Source: Mesorhizobium sp. J8 (GTDB lineage: Bacteria > Pseudomonadota > Alphaproteobacteria > Rhizobiales > Rhizobiaceae). From it: 64,000 nt of DNA. The notes beneath the pieces are model-generated. The model was given only the letters and a program-made list of their open reading frames with translations, had not been told where the DNA came from and did not search any database. Numbering within the stretch: the first letter of the stretch is position 1; every line of letters begins with the position of its first letter. Made by a program: the position numbers and the translations under genes. Below, one piece after another: positions 1 through 7,718 of this stretch. The stretch spans positions 1,922,001 through 1,986,000 of the forward strand of contig NZ_AP024109.1 in NCBI RefSeq assembly GCF_016591715.1, written 5' to 3'.

Positions 1-1
1 C

Positions 2-568
2 ACCGATCCGCAAGCCGTCGAGACGATGGCTGCTCAAGTCGCCGCGGACTTCGGCAAGGTCGATATCCTGGTCAACAGCGCCGGCATCGCGCGCCTCAAC
101 ACCGCGTTGGATACGCCGGACGAGGAATGGCGCCTGGTGATGGATGTCAACGTCAATGGCGTCTACTGGGCTTCGCGCGCCTTCGGGCGTTCGATGGTCG
201 CCCGCAAGAAAGGCTCGATCGTCAATCTGGGCTCGATGTCGGGTCTGATCATCAACCGCCCGCAGACGGCGCCGTCCTACATGGTAAGCAAGGGCGCCGT
301 GCACATGATGACCAAGGCGCTCGCGGTCGAGTGGGCGAAATCCGGGGTGCGCGTCAACGCGCTGGCGCCGGGCTATGTCGGCACCGAGATGACGCTGAAG
401 ATGCGCGAGCGTCCCGAACTCTTCAACACCTGGATCGACATGACGCCGATGGGGCGCTTGGGCACGCCGCAGGAGATCGCCTCGGCGATCCTGTTCCTGG
501 CGTCGCCAGCCTCGAGCTACGTCACCGGTGCCATCCTGTCGATCGATGGCGGCTACACGGCCTGGTAA
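2..568 (+). CDS. Short-chain dehydrogenase/reductase, 5'-truncated by window edge
   Basis: The reading frame is open from the first bases, so the gene begins upstream and only about 188 C-terminal residues are visible. Classical SDR features are present: a VNSAG version of the NNAG motif, a catalytic Ser region (GSMSG), YMVSK as the YxxxK active site, and a C-terminal VTGAxLxxDGGY motif. The NAD(P)-binding TGxxxGIG segment lies outside the window. It is the first visible gene of an operon with an aldolase, a sugar importer, a PfkB kinase and another SDR, so it probably oxidises a sugar or polyol. The substrate cannot be read from sequence. Confidence 0.9.
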   Translation, partial: TDPQAVETMAAQVAADFGKVDILVNSAGIARLNTALDTPDEEWRLVMDVNVNGVYWASRAFGRSMVARKKGSIVNLGSMSGLIINRPQTAPSYMVSKGAVHMMTKALAVEWAKSGVRVNALAPGYVGTEMTLKMRERPELFNTWIDMTPMGRLGTPQEIASAILFLASPASSYVTGAILSIDGGYTAW

Positions 569-595
569 CGGGGCGGACAAGGATTGGAATATCGC

Positions 596-1255
596 ATGAC
601 CCTTTCGGACCTCGAGGCGCGCCAGGCCATCATCGATGCCTGCATCGAGATGAACGCGCTGGGCATCAACCAGGGCACATCCGGCAACATCAGCCGGCGC
701 CATGGCGAGGGCATGCTGATCTCGCCGACCAGCACGCCCTACGACACGCTGCAGCCGGAAGACATCGTATTCATGGGCTGGGATGGCGAGGTCGATGGAC
801 GCCTGCCGCCATCGAGCGAATGGCGTTTCCATCTCGATATCTTGAAGGCGCGGCCCGAGGTCAACGCCGTCGTCCACGCGCATCCGACCTACTGCACGAC
901 CATCGCCATCATGGGCCGGAAGATACCAGCGATCCACTACATGGTCGCGGTCGCCGGCGGCAGCGACATACGCTGCGCGCCCTACGCCACCTTCGGCACC
1001 GCGGAGCTTTCGGCGCATGCGGTGGAGGCGCTGCGCGACCGCAAGGCCTGCCTGCTTGCCCAGCACGGCATGATCGCCGTCGGATCGAGCCTTGCCCAGG
1101 CGATGTGGCTGGCCGTCGAGGTCGAGACGCTGGCGCGCCAGTATCACGGCGCCCTGCAGATCGGCGAGCCGCCGATCCTGTCCGACGAGGAGATCGAGAA
1201 CGTCATCAAGCGCATGGCGAGCTACGGCCTGCGCGACAAGGACGCCGCCGCCTAA
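596..1255 (+). CDS. Class II aldolase (L-fuculose-phosphate aldolase family)
   Basis: The protein has about 219 residues, close to FucA (215). The zinc ligands of the family are recognisable: HAHPTY in the middle of the protein, the later His in LLAQHGM, and an acidic residue in SSEW. Family members cleave ketose 1-phosphates to DHAP plus an aldehyde, or decarboxylate sugar-acid phosphates. The ATG at 596 is preferred for its GGAA at 586; a TTG at 584 would add four residues. It lies 27 bases after the first SDR and before the transporter genes. With the PfkB kinase downstream it plausibly forms the kinase/aldolase end of a sugar or deoxy-sugar pathway. Confidence 0.88.
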   Translation: MTLSDLEARQAIIDACIEMNALGINQGTSGNISRRHGEGMLISPTSTPYDTLQPEDIVFMGWDGEVDGRLPPSSEWRFHLDILKARPEVNAVVHAHPTYCTTIAIMGRKIPAIHYMVAVAGGSDIRCAPYATFGTAELSAHAVEALRDRKACLLAQHGMIAVGSSLAQAMWLAVEVETLARQYHGALQIGEPPILSDEEIENVIKRMASYGLRDKDAAA

Positions 1256-1322
1256 GCGGTGGACCATGGTTTCGCATATCCTCCGGGAAGGCCCGGAGCG
1301 ATCAACAAGGGAGGAAATGAAA

Positions 1323-2324
1323 ATGACCAGATCCATGAAAGGCCTCGTCAAGGCGCTCGCCCTGGGGTTGGCGGCGGCTTGCAGCCTTGCCGCCGTCGCC
1401 GGCGCGAACGCCGAGGAGCTTTCGCTGAAGGGCAAGCGCATCGGCGTCTCCGCTATCGGCACCGACCATTATTGGGACCTGATGGCGTTCAAAGGCATCC
1501 AGGACCGCGTCAAGGAGCTCGGCGGTGAAGTCATCGCGCTCGACGCCGGCCGCAAGGACCAGCAGCAGATCGCGCAGCTGCAGACGCTGATCGCGCAGAA
1601 GCCCGACGCCATCATCGAGCAGCTCGGCAACCTCGAGGTGCTGAACCCGTGGCTGCAGAAGATCCGCGACGCCGGCATCCCGCTGTTCACGGTCGATACC
1701 GCCACGCCGCATGCCATCAACAACACCACCTCCAACAACTACAATATCGGCGCCGAGATCGCCTTGCAGATGGTCGCCGACATGGGCGGCAAGGGCAATG
1801 TGCTGGTCTTCAACGGCTTCTACAGCGTGCCGGTCTGCAAGATCCGCTACGACCAGCTGAAATATGTGCTGACCTCGTTCCCGGATGTGAAGATCGTCGA
1901 GCCGGAATTGCGCGACGTCATCCCGAACACGGTGCAGAGCGCCTATTCCAACGTCACCGACATGCTGACCAAGTCGCCCGAGAAGGGCTCGATCGGCGCG
2001 GTCTGGGCCTGCTGGGACGTGCCGCAGATCGGCGCCACGCAGGCGGTCGAAGCCGCCGGCCGCAACGAGGTCAAGACCTACGGCATCGACGGCAGCCCCG
2101 AAGTCATCAAGATGGTGATGGATCCGAAGTCGTCGGCGGGCGCCGTTGCGGCGCAGCAGCCTTATGAGATCGGCAGGACCTCGGTCGACAACGCCGCCAA
2201 ATATCTGGCCGGCCAGAAGGTGCCGCCGTTCACTTTCGTGCCTTCGGTGCTGATCAACAAGGAAAATGCCGCCGAAAAAGGAAAGCCGTTCCTCGACGCC
2301 GCCGAGAAGGCCGGCGTTAAATAG
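1323..2324 (+). CDS. Sugar ABC transporter periplasmic binding protein (CUT2, RbsB-like)
   Basis: The product is 333 residues with a Sec signal peptide (basic N-terminus, Leu/Ala-rich core, likely cleavage after AGANA). The mature part is a type I periplasmic sugar-binding fold, opening with a beta-strand (GKRIGVSAIG) and containing a PDAIIEQ segment. The ATG at 1323 is chosen because the AAGGGAGGA ribosome site at 1307-1315 is correctly spaced for it; the ATG at 1317 is too close. It supplies ligand to the ATPase and permeases immediately downstream. A stem-loop at 2338-2368 follows the gene. Confidence 0.93.
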   Translation: MTRSMKGLVKALALGLAAACSLAAVAGANAEELSLKGKRIGVSAIGTDHYWDLMAFKGIQDRVKELGGEVIALDAGRKDQQQIAQLQTLIAQKPDAIIEQLGNLEVLNPWLQKIRDAGIPLFTVDTATPHAINNTTSNNYNIGAEIALQMVADMGGKGNVLVFNGFYSVPVCKIRYDQLKYVLTSFPDVKIVEPELRDVIPNTVQSAYSNVTDMLTKSPEKGSIGAVWACWDVPQIGATQAVEAAGRNEVKTYGIDGSPEVIKMVMDPKSSAGAVAAQQPYEIGRTSVDNAAKYLAGQKVPPFTFVPSVLINKENAAEKGKPFLDAAEKAGVK

Positions 2325-2337
2325 GACGGAACGAAAC

Positions 2338-2368
2338 GACGGGCGGCCCGCCTATGCGGCTGCCCGTC
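2338..2368 (+). other. Intercistronic stem-loop after binding-protein gene
   Basis: GACGGGC (2338-2344) pairs with GCCCGTC (2362-2368), and an inner CCGC/GCGG stem closes a CTAT loop. No T-run follows, so it is more likely an mRNA-stabilising or partial-attenuation hairpin than a full terminator. This is a common way to make binding protein exceed membrane components. The function is inferred. Confidence 0.5.
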
Positions 2369-2391
2369 ACATCCAACCGGGATTGACGGCT

Positions 2392-3918
2392 ATGCAGACA
2401 GCAAAGCATGACATTGCTGTATCGATGACGGGCATATCGAAACGGTTCGGTCCGGTGCGCGCGCTGGAAAACGCGAACCTCGAGATCGTGCGCGGCTCGA
2501 TCCTCGGCCTTGTCGGCCAGAACGGCGCCGGCAAGTCGACCATCATCAAGGTGCTGGCCGGCATCATCAAGCCTGACAGCGGCTCGATCGTCATCAATGG
2601 CGAAACCGTCAGCGCGCTGACGCCGGCTTCGGTCGAAAAGCTCGGCGTGCACTTCATCCACCAGGACCGGTTGCTGGTGCCGACCGCGACCGTCGGCGAA
2701 GCCGTGTTCCTCGGCCACGAAATCGGCCTCGGCCCGTTCGTCAGCCGCCGCGCCATGGAGCGCCGCGCGGCCGATTTGCTGAAGCGGTTCTTCGGCATGG
2801 AACTGCCGGCGGGAACGCTTGTGAAAGACCTGACCACGGCGCAGCAGAAGGTCGTCCAGATCACCCGGGCTCTGGCGCAAAAGGCGTCGGTGCTGGTGCT
2901 TGACGAACCGACAGCGGCGCTCGTCAAACGCGAGGTCGACAGCCTGTTCGGGGTGCTGCGCCGGCTGCGCGACGACGGCATCGCGGTGGTCTTCATCTCC
3001 CACTACATGCAGGAGATCGAGAAGCTCTGCGACCGCGTCACCGTCATGCGCAACGGCACCGATGTCGGCACGGTCGATCCGCGCCAGACGCCGATCGACG
3101 AGATCATTGCGATGATGATCGCCCGCGATGTCGGCGAGATGTTTCCGAAGCGCTCGGTCGAGCTTGGCGCGCCGGTGCTGGAGGTTTCCAATCTGCGGCT
3201 TGGCGGCAGCTTCGAGAATATCGGCTTCAACGTCCGCGCTGGCGAGATCGTCGGCCTCACCGGCCTGCTTGGCTCCGGCGCCAAGGAAATCGTGCAATGC
3301 CTGTTCGGCCTCAAGACCGCCGATGGCGGCCAGGTCAAGGTCGAGGGCAGGGAGCTGTCGCTGTCGACGCCGGTCAAGGCGGTGCGCGACGGCATCGCCA
3401 TGCTGCCGGAAGACCGCCGCGCCCATGGTGTCGCGCTTGGTCTTTCGGTGCGCGAGAACATTTCGCTCGCCAGCCTGCGCCGCTATTCCAAGAACGGGTT
3501 GGTCAGCCGCGGCAGCGAGAATCAGGCAGTGGACGGTCTGATCAAGGAACTGTCGATCAAGACGCCGCATCGCGACGCGCTGGTGCGCGAGCTTTCCGGC
3601 GGTAATCAGCAGAAGGTGGCGATCGCCAAATGGCTGAGCTGCCAGTCGCGCGTCTATGTGCTGGACGAGCCGACGGTCGCCGTCGATGTTGGCGCCAAGG
3701 TAGAGATCTACAATCTGTTGAACCGGCTGGCGGCCGAGGGCGCTGCGATCCTGCTTCTGTCCTCCGACCTGCTCGAGCTGATCGGCGTCTGCGACCGCGT
3801 GCTTGTCGTCTATCGCGGCAGGCTTGCCGGCAGCTTCTCCGGTCCCGCGATGAACAGCGACGCGCTGCTGGCGGCTTCGTCCGGCGCGCGCTCGAACACC
3901 GATGGAGTGGCCGCATGA
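2392..3918 (+). CDS. Sugar ABC transporter ATPase (CUT2, RbsA-like, duplicated)
   Basis: The protein has 508 residues, the usual length for the fused two-domain ATPases of ribose-type importers. Domain 1 has Walker A (GQNGAGKST) and Walker B (VLVLDEPTA), with a degenerate signature (LTTAQQK). Domain 2 has a degenerate Walker A (GLLGSGAKE) but an intact LSGGNQQ signature and DEPTVAVDVGAK. This asymmetry is normal for CUT2 ATPases. The ATG at 2392 begins just before the first conserved strand; reading further upstream would overlap the binding-protein gene. Its stop overlaps the next start (ATGA). Confidence 0.95.
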   Translation: MQTAKHDIAVSMTGISKRFGPVRALENANLEIVRGSILGLVGQNGAGKSTIIKVLAGIIKPDSGSIVINGETVSALTPASVEKLGVHFIHQDRLLVPTATVGEAVFLGHEIGLGPFVSRRAMERRAADLLKRFFGMELPAGTLVKDLTTAQQKVVQITRALAQKASVLVLDEPTAALVKREVDSLFGVLRRLRDDGIAVVFISHYMQEIEKLCDRVTVMRNGTDVGTVDPRQTPIDEIIAMMIARDVGEMFPKRSVELGAPVLEVSNLRLGGSFENIGFNVRAGEIVGLTGLLGSGAKEIVQCLFGLKTADGGQVKVEGRELSLSTPVKAVRDGIAMLPEDRRAHGVALGLSVRENISLASLRRYSKNGLVSRGSENQAVDGLIKELSIKTPHRDALVRELSGGNQQKVAIAKWLSCQSRVYVLDEPTVAVDVGAKVEIYNLLNRLAAEGAAILLLSSDLLELIGVCDRVLVVYRGRLAGSFSGPAMNSDALLAASSGARSNTDGVAA

Positions 3919-4946
3919 GCGCGAGCGTTCTCCACACCGAAGTCGGCGTCTCCGACGAAAAGCAAGCAGCCGCCAAGAGCGCCGGCCGCCGCTTTGGCGC
4001 GCTCGTCGTGCGGCTTGGCGCGATCGCCGCCTTCGCCGCGATCATGGCTTATTTCGTGATCTTCGCACCGGGCTTCACCTCAACCTTCAACCTGATCAAC
4101 GTCGTCGAGCAGTCGGCGATCCTGGGCGTGCTCGCCTATGGCATGACGGCCGTCATCATCGGCGGCGGCTCCGATGTCACCGAAGGCGGCATCGACCTTT
4201 CGATCGCCGCCAATATGGGGTTGTGCGCGGCGGTCTATGCCACGCTTCTGTCGATGGGCTATGGCGATTTCCTCTCAGTGCTCGCGGCGATCGCCGTCGG
4301 CATGGCGGTCGGCGCGCTGAACGCCCTTGCCGTGGTCGGCCTCGGCATCCTGCCGCTGCTCGCGACGCTTGCCGTGCTCAATGTGGCGGCCGGCATGGAA
4401 CTCACGCTCACTCAGAACACGGTCGTCGGCGCATCCTCCCCGCTGCTCGGCGTGCTGGTGTCGGGCAGCTTCCTCGGCATCTCCGCGCTTGCCTGGGCGT
4501 TGATCGTCTTCTCAGCTGTTATGATCGTGGTCGTCCACGGCACGTCGTTCGGTCTCAGGCTCTACGCGGTCGGCGGCCATCCCGAGGCGGCGCGCGCGGC
4601 TGGCATCAGCGTGCCGTTCTACGTGTCATTCACCTATGTTCTCAGCGGCTTCTGCGCGGCGGTGGCGAGCATCCTCACCGTCTCGCGCCTGTCGGCCAGC
4701 ACGCCTGGCTCCGGCGAGCTGCTCCTGTCGGTGCTGGCCGCAGCCCTGCTCGGCACCGTTTTCTCCCGCCGCTTCGTGCCGACCATGGGCGGCACGCTGC
4801 TCAGCGTGCTGTTCATCGGCCTGCTCGCGAACGGCTTCCAGCTGCTCAACGTCTCCAGCTACTGGGTCAACGGCGTGCAGGGCGCGCTGATCCTGCTGGT
4901 TGTGGCGATCACATCCTTTGCCCGCGGTTCGGAGGGTTCGCGATGA
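3915..4946 (+). CDS. Sugar ABC transporter permease 1 (CUT2, RbsC-like)
   Basis: A hydrophobic 343-residue membrane protein with about ten predicted transmembrane segments and the BPD_transp_2 hallmark GGGSDVTEGGIDLS near residue 90. It starts at an ATGA overlap with the ATPase and ends in an ATGA overlap with a second, different permease. The importer therefore probably uses a heterodimeric channel rather than an RbsC homodimer. Confidence 0.93.
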   Translation: MSASVLHTEVGVSDEKQAAAKSAGRRFGALVVRLGAIAAFAAIMAYFVIFAPGFTSTFNLINVVEQSAILGVLAYGMTAVIIGGGSDVTEGGIDLSIAANMGLCAAVYATLLSMGYGDFLSVLAAIAVGMAVGALNALAVVGLGILPLLATLAVLNVAAGMELTLTQNTVVGASSPLLGVLVSGSFLGISALAWALIVFSAVMIVVVHGTSFGLRLYAVGGHPEAARAAGISVPFYVSFTYVLSGFCAAVASILTVSRLSASTPGSGELLLSVLAAALLGTVFSRRFVPTMGGTLLSVLFIGLLANGFQLLNVSSYWVNGVQGALILLVVAITSFARGSEGSR

Positions 4947-5929
4947 GCGTCTCGGCCAACGACAACACCGCCAAGGCGAGCCTGCGCGGCTTCCTCGCCA
5001 AATACAGCGTGCTCATCGCCTTCGCGGCCATCGTCATCTTCTTTTCTGCGGCGAGCCCGACCTTCCTGACGCCGGCCAACCTCTTCAACGTGCTGGTCAA
5101 CAACGTCGTCATGCTGGCGATCGTGGCGCTGGGTCTCACCATTGTCATCTCGTCGGGTGGCATCGATCTGTCGGTCGGCGTCTCGGTCGACATGGCAAGC
5201 ATGATCTTCGTCATGCTTCTGGCCGCCGGCTACAGCGGCGTCGTCGGCGTCGCGGGCGGGCTCGGCGCCGCGCTGATCGTCGGCGTGCTGAATGCGATCC
5301 TCATCACCAGGCTCAACATCAGCCCCTTCCTGGCCACGCTCGGCGTGCTCTTCATCGGCCAGAGCACGCAGCAGCTCGCGACCAGCGGCGGCCAGCCGAT
5401 CTATCTCACCAGCGGGTATGCAGCAGACCAGTTCAACGCCATCGCCCGCACCGCCTTGTTGGGGATACCGACTCCGGTCATCGTGCTGATCGTCCTCGTC
5501 GTCGCGGTTCATGTCCTGCTGCATCGCTCGGTGTTCGGCCGCTACGTGCAGGCCATGGGCGCGCAGCCCGGCGTAGCCTGGTATTCCGGCATCCGCGTGC
5601 CGCGCGAATTGTCGATGGTGCATGTTTTGTGCGCGCTGCTTGCCGGCGTCACCGGCATCCTGCTCTCGGCGACCGTGAAGTCCTACGTGCCGCTCTCCGG
5701 CAACGCCTTCCTGCTCGATGCGATCGGCGCCACCTTCATCGGCACGACGCTGAGCCGCGAGCGCAAGCCCTCGGTCATCGGCACGCTGCTTGGCGTGCTG
5801 CTGCTCGCCATCGTCAAGAACGGGCTGCTGCTTGTCGGCTGGAATTTCTACTGGCAGCAGGTCGGCATCGGCGTGCTCGTCTTCCTGGTGCTGGCCGCGA
5901 GCTTCGGCCTGCGCCGCGCCGCCCATTGA
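4943..5929 (+). CDS. Sugar ABC transporter permease 2 (CUT2, RbsC-like)
   Basis: A 328-residue polytopic membrane protein of the same BPD_transp_2 family as its upstream neighbour, with the hallmark SSGGIDLSVG near residue 75. It begins at an ATGA overlap with permease 1 and is followed after 21 bases by the PfkB kinase. Its divergence from permease 1 supports a heterodimeric channel for one substrate. Confidence 0.93.
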   Translation: MSVSANDNTAKASLRGFLAKYSVLIAFAAIVIFFSAASPTFLTPANLFNVLVNNVVMLAIVALGLTIVISSGGIDLSVGVSVDMASMIFVMLLAAGYSGVVGVAGGLGAALIVGVLNAILITRLNISPFLATLGVLFIGQSTQQLATSGGQPIYLTSGYAADQFNAIARTALLGIPTPVIVLIVLVVAVHVLLHRSVFGRYVQAMGAQPGVAWYSGIRVPRELSMVHVLCALLAGVTGILLSATVKSYVPLSGNAFLLDAIGATFIGTTLSRERKPSVIGTLLGVLLLAIVKNGLLLVGWNFYWQQVGIGVLVFLVLAASFGLRRAAH

Positions 5930-5950
5930 GTTCGAAAGGTCAAGTCAACC

Positions 5951-6916
5951 ATGCCCCAATACGACGTCAGCTCGATCGGTTTCTACGTCCTCGACATCCT
6001 GGGGCGGCCGGTCTCGCGCATCCCCGAAGGCGGCCGCGCCGACTATATCGAGGAGATCCGCATGACCGTCGCCGGCACCGCCGGCGCAACCGGCATGGAC
6101 TGTGCCATTCTCGGCCTGAAGACGCGCGCCGTCACCACGCTCGGCACCGACGATATGGGCGACTGGTTTCTCGCCAAGCTGAAGAAATACGGCCTGGAGA
6201 CGAGCCTCGTGCGCCGCGACGGCAGCGTCCAGACCTCGTCCACCATCCTGCCGGTGCGGCCGAACGGCGAGCGCCCCGCCTTGCATGTGCCGGGCACCGC
6301 CGCCCTGTTCGAGGTCGCCGATGCCGATCTCGATGCCGCGCTCGACGCGACCGTCGTCCATGTCGGCGGCACCGGCCTCTTGAAGCGCTTCGACGGCGAA
6401 CCGACCGTCAAGCTTCTGAAGCGCGCCAAGGAGCTTGGCCGCGTCACTACCTTCGATCTGATCCAGGCGACGCCGGAGACCTGGAAGCTGGTCGAGCCAT
6501 GCCTTCCTTACATCGACTATTTCGTGCCCAGCATCGACGAAGCCGGCGAGATGGCGCATGACCGCGATCCGGCCCGCGTCGCCGCTTTCTTCAAGACGAG
6601 AGGCGTGAAGAATTGCATCCTGACGCTCGGCGCCGGCGGCGTCCATGTCTCGCCCGAACATGGCGAGGATTTCCATCTGCCTGCCTTCGAGGTCCAGGTC
6701 TTCGACACCACGGGCTGCGGCGATTCCTTCACGGCCGGCATTATCGTCGGCATCGTCAAGGGCTGGGATTTGAAACAGTCCGCGCGTTTTGCCAGCGCGG
6801 TCGCCGCCAAGGTGGCGATGGGGCTGGGCTCCGACGGCAAACTCGTTTCATTCGACGACACGATCGCGGCGATGAATTCGCTGCCGGTCAAGACATCAAA
6901 GGTGGAAGCAGCATGA
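5951..6916 (+). CDS. PfkB-family carbohydrate kinase
   Basis: A 321-residue ribokinase-like protein. The C-terminal PfkB signature DTTGCGDSFTAG carries the catalytic Asp and anion hole, and a GGTG substrate-lid region is visible near residue 140. It is preceded by an AAAGGT ribosome site. In this operon it probably phosphorylates the imported (or dehydrogenated) sugar before the class II aldolase cleaves it. Adenosine kinase or 2-keto-3-deoxygluconate kinase activity would give the same family call, so the substrate is left open. Confidence 0.9.
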   Translation: MPQYDVSSIGFYVLDILGRPVSRIPEGGRADYIEEIRMTVAGTAGATGMDCAILGLKTRAVTTLGTDDMGDWFLAKLKKYGLETSLVRRDGSVQTSSTILPVRPNGERPALHVPGTAALFEVADADLDAALDATVVHVGGTGLLKRFDGEPTVKLLKRAKELGRVTTFDLIQATPETWKLVEPCLPYIDYFVPSIDEAGEMAHDRDPARVAAFFKTRGVKNCILTLGAGGVHVSPEHGEDFHLPAFEVQVFDTTGCGDSFTAGIIVGIVKGWDLKQSARFASAVAAKVAMGLGSDGKLVSFDDTIAAMNSLPVKTSKVEAA

Positions 6917-7680
6917 CCATTCTTCCTGAGGCCAAGGGCAAGACGGCTCTCGTCACCGGCGCCAGCCGCGGCATCGGCAGGGCGCTCGCGAAAGGCCTCG
7001 CCGAAGCCGGCTTCGACGTCGCCATCACCGATCTGCCCTCGCAGGCGGCGGAACTCGACGTCACCAAGGGCGAGATCGAGGCCGCCGGCCGCAAGGCATA
7101 TGTCTATACGATGGATGTCAGCAAGAAGAAGGACATCGAAGCGACCGCGCAGGCACTGCTTGAAGCGGCCGGCAGCATCGACGTGCTGGTCAATAATGCC
7201 GGCATCCTGAAACCCAGCCTGCTGCAGGATCTCGACGAGGCCAATTGGGACGCGCATTTCGACGTCAACGCCAAGGGCGTGCTGATGATGTGCCAGGCGG
7301 TGCTCCCGCATATGCGTGCCAGGAAGTCGGGCAGGGTGATCAACATCGCCTCCATCGCCGGCCGGCAGGGCGTGCCGACGCAGGGCCACTACGCCGCGAC
7401 CAAGGCGGTGGTGATCACGCTGACTCGCGTGCTAGCGCAGGAAGTCGGCATGGACGGCATCACCGTCAACGCCATCTGCCCCGGCATCATCCTGACCGAG
7501 ATGGGCAAGAACAATCTGGGCAGCGAAGCGGCGATCCGCCATTGGGAGGAGGTTGCGGCGCTGAAGCGCCTCGGCGCGCCCGAGGACATCATCGGTCCGG
7601 TGCTGTTCTTCGCCTCCGATCTGTCGGCCTTCGTCACCGGCCAGGCGCTCAACGTCGACGGCGGTATCTACTACCACTGA
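6913..7680 (+). CDS. Short-chain dehydrogenase/reductase, last gene of sugar operon
   Basis: A full-length classical SDR of 255 residues: TGASRGIG cofactor motif at about residue 17, NNAG, catalytic Ser in NIASIAG, YAATK active site, and a C-terminal VTGQALNVDGG. The start overlaps the kinase stop (ATGA), so the two are translationally coupled. This is the second SDR of the operon, which suggests two redox steps (for example polyol to ketose, or epimerisation via a keto intermediate) before phosphorylation and aldol cleavage. Confidence 0.93.
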   Translation: MTILPEAKGKTALVTGASRGIGRALAKGLAEAGFDVAITDLPSQAAELDVTKGEIEAAGRKAYVYTMDVSKKKDIEATAQALLEAAGSIDVLVNNAGILKPSLLQDLDEANWDAHFDVNAKGVLMMCQAVLPHMRARKSGRVINIASIAGRQGVPTQGHYAATKAVVITLTRVLAQEVGMDGITVNAICPGIILTEMGKNNLGSEAAIRHWEEVAALKRLGAPEDIIGPVLFFASDLSAFVTGQALNVDGGIYYH

Positions 7681-7688
7681 CGCTCGTA

Positions 7689-7718
7689 GCGGGGCCTGCG
7701 CTACAGCCGCGGCCCCGC
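7689..7718. terminator. Inverted repeat between convergent genes
   Basis: GCGGGGCC (7689-7696) pairs perfectly with GGCCCCGC (7711-7718) across a 14-base loop. It lies between the SDR stop and the end of the convergent lyase-like gene and overlaps the latter's last codons. Neither side has a clear T-run, so bidirectional termination is only likely. Confidence 0.4.

Noticed and set aside
2317..3570. Long minus-strand open frame opposite the first sugar ATPase
   Set aside because: It mirrors a gene with intact ATPase motifs, has low-complexity Arg/Asp/His-rich translation and no family features: a high-GC antisense shadow.
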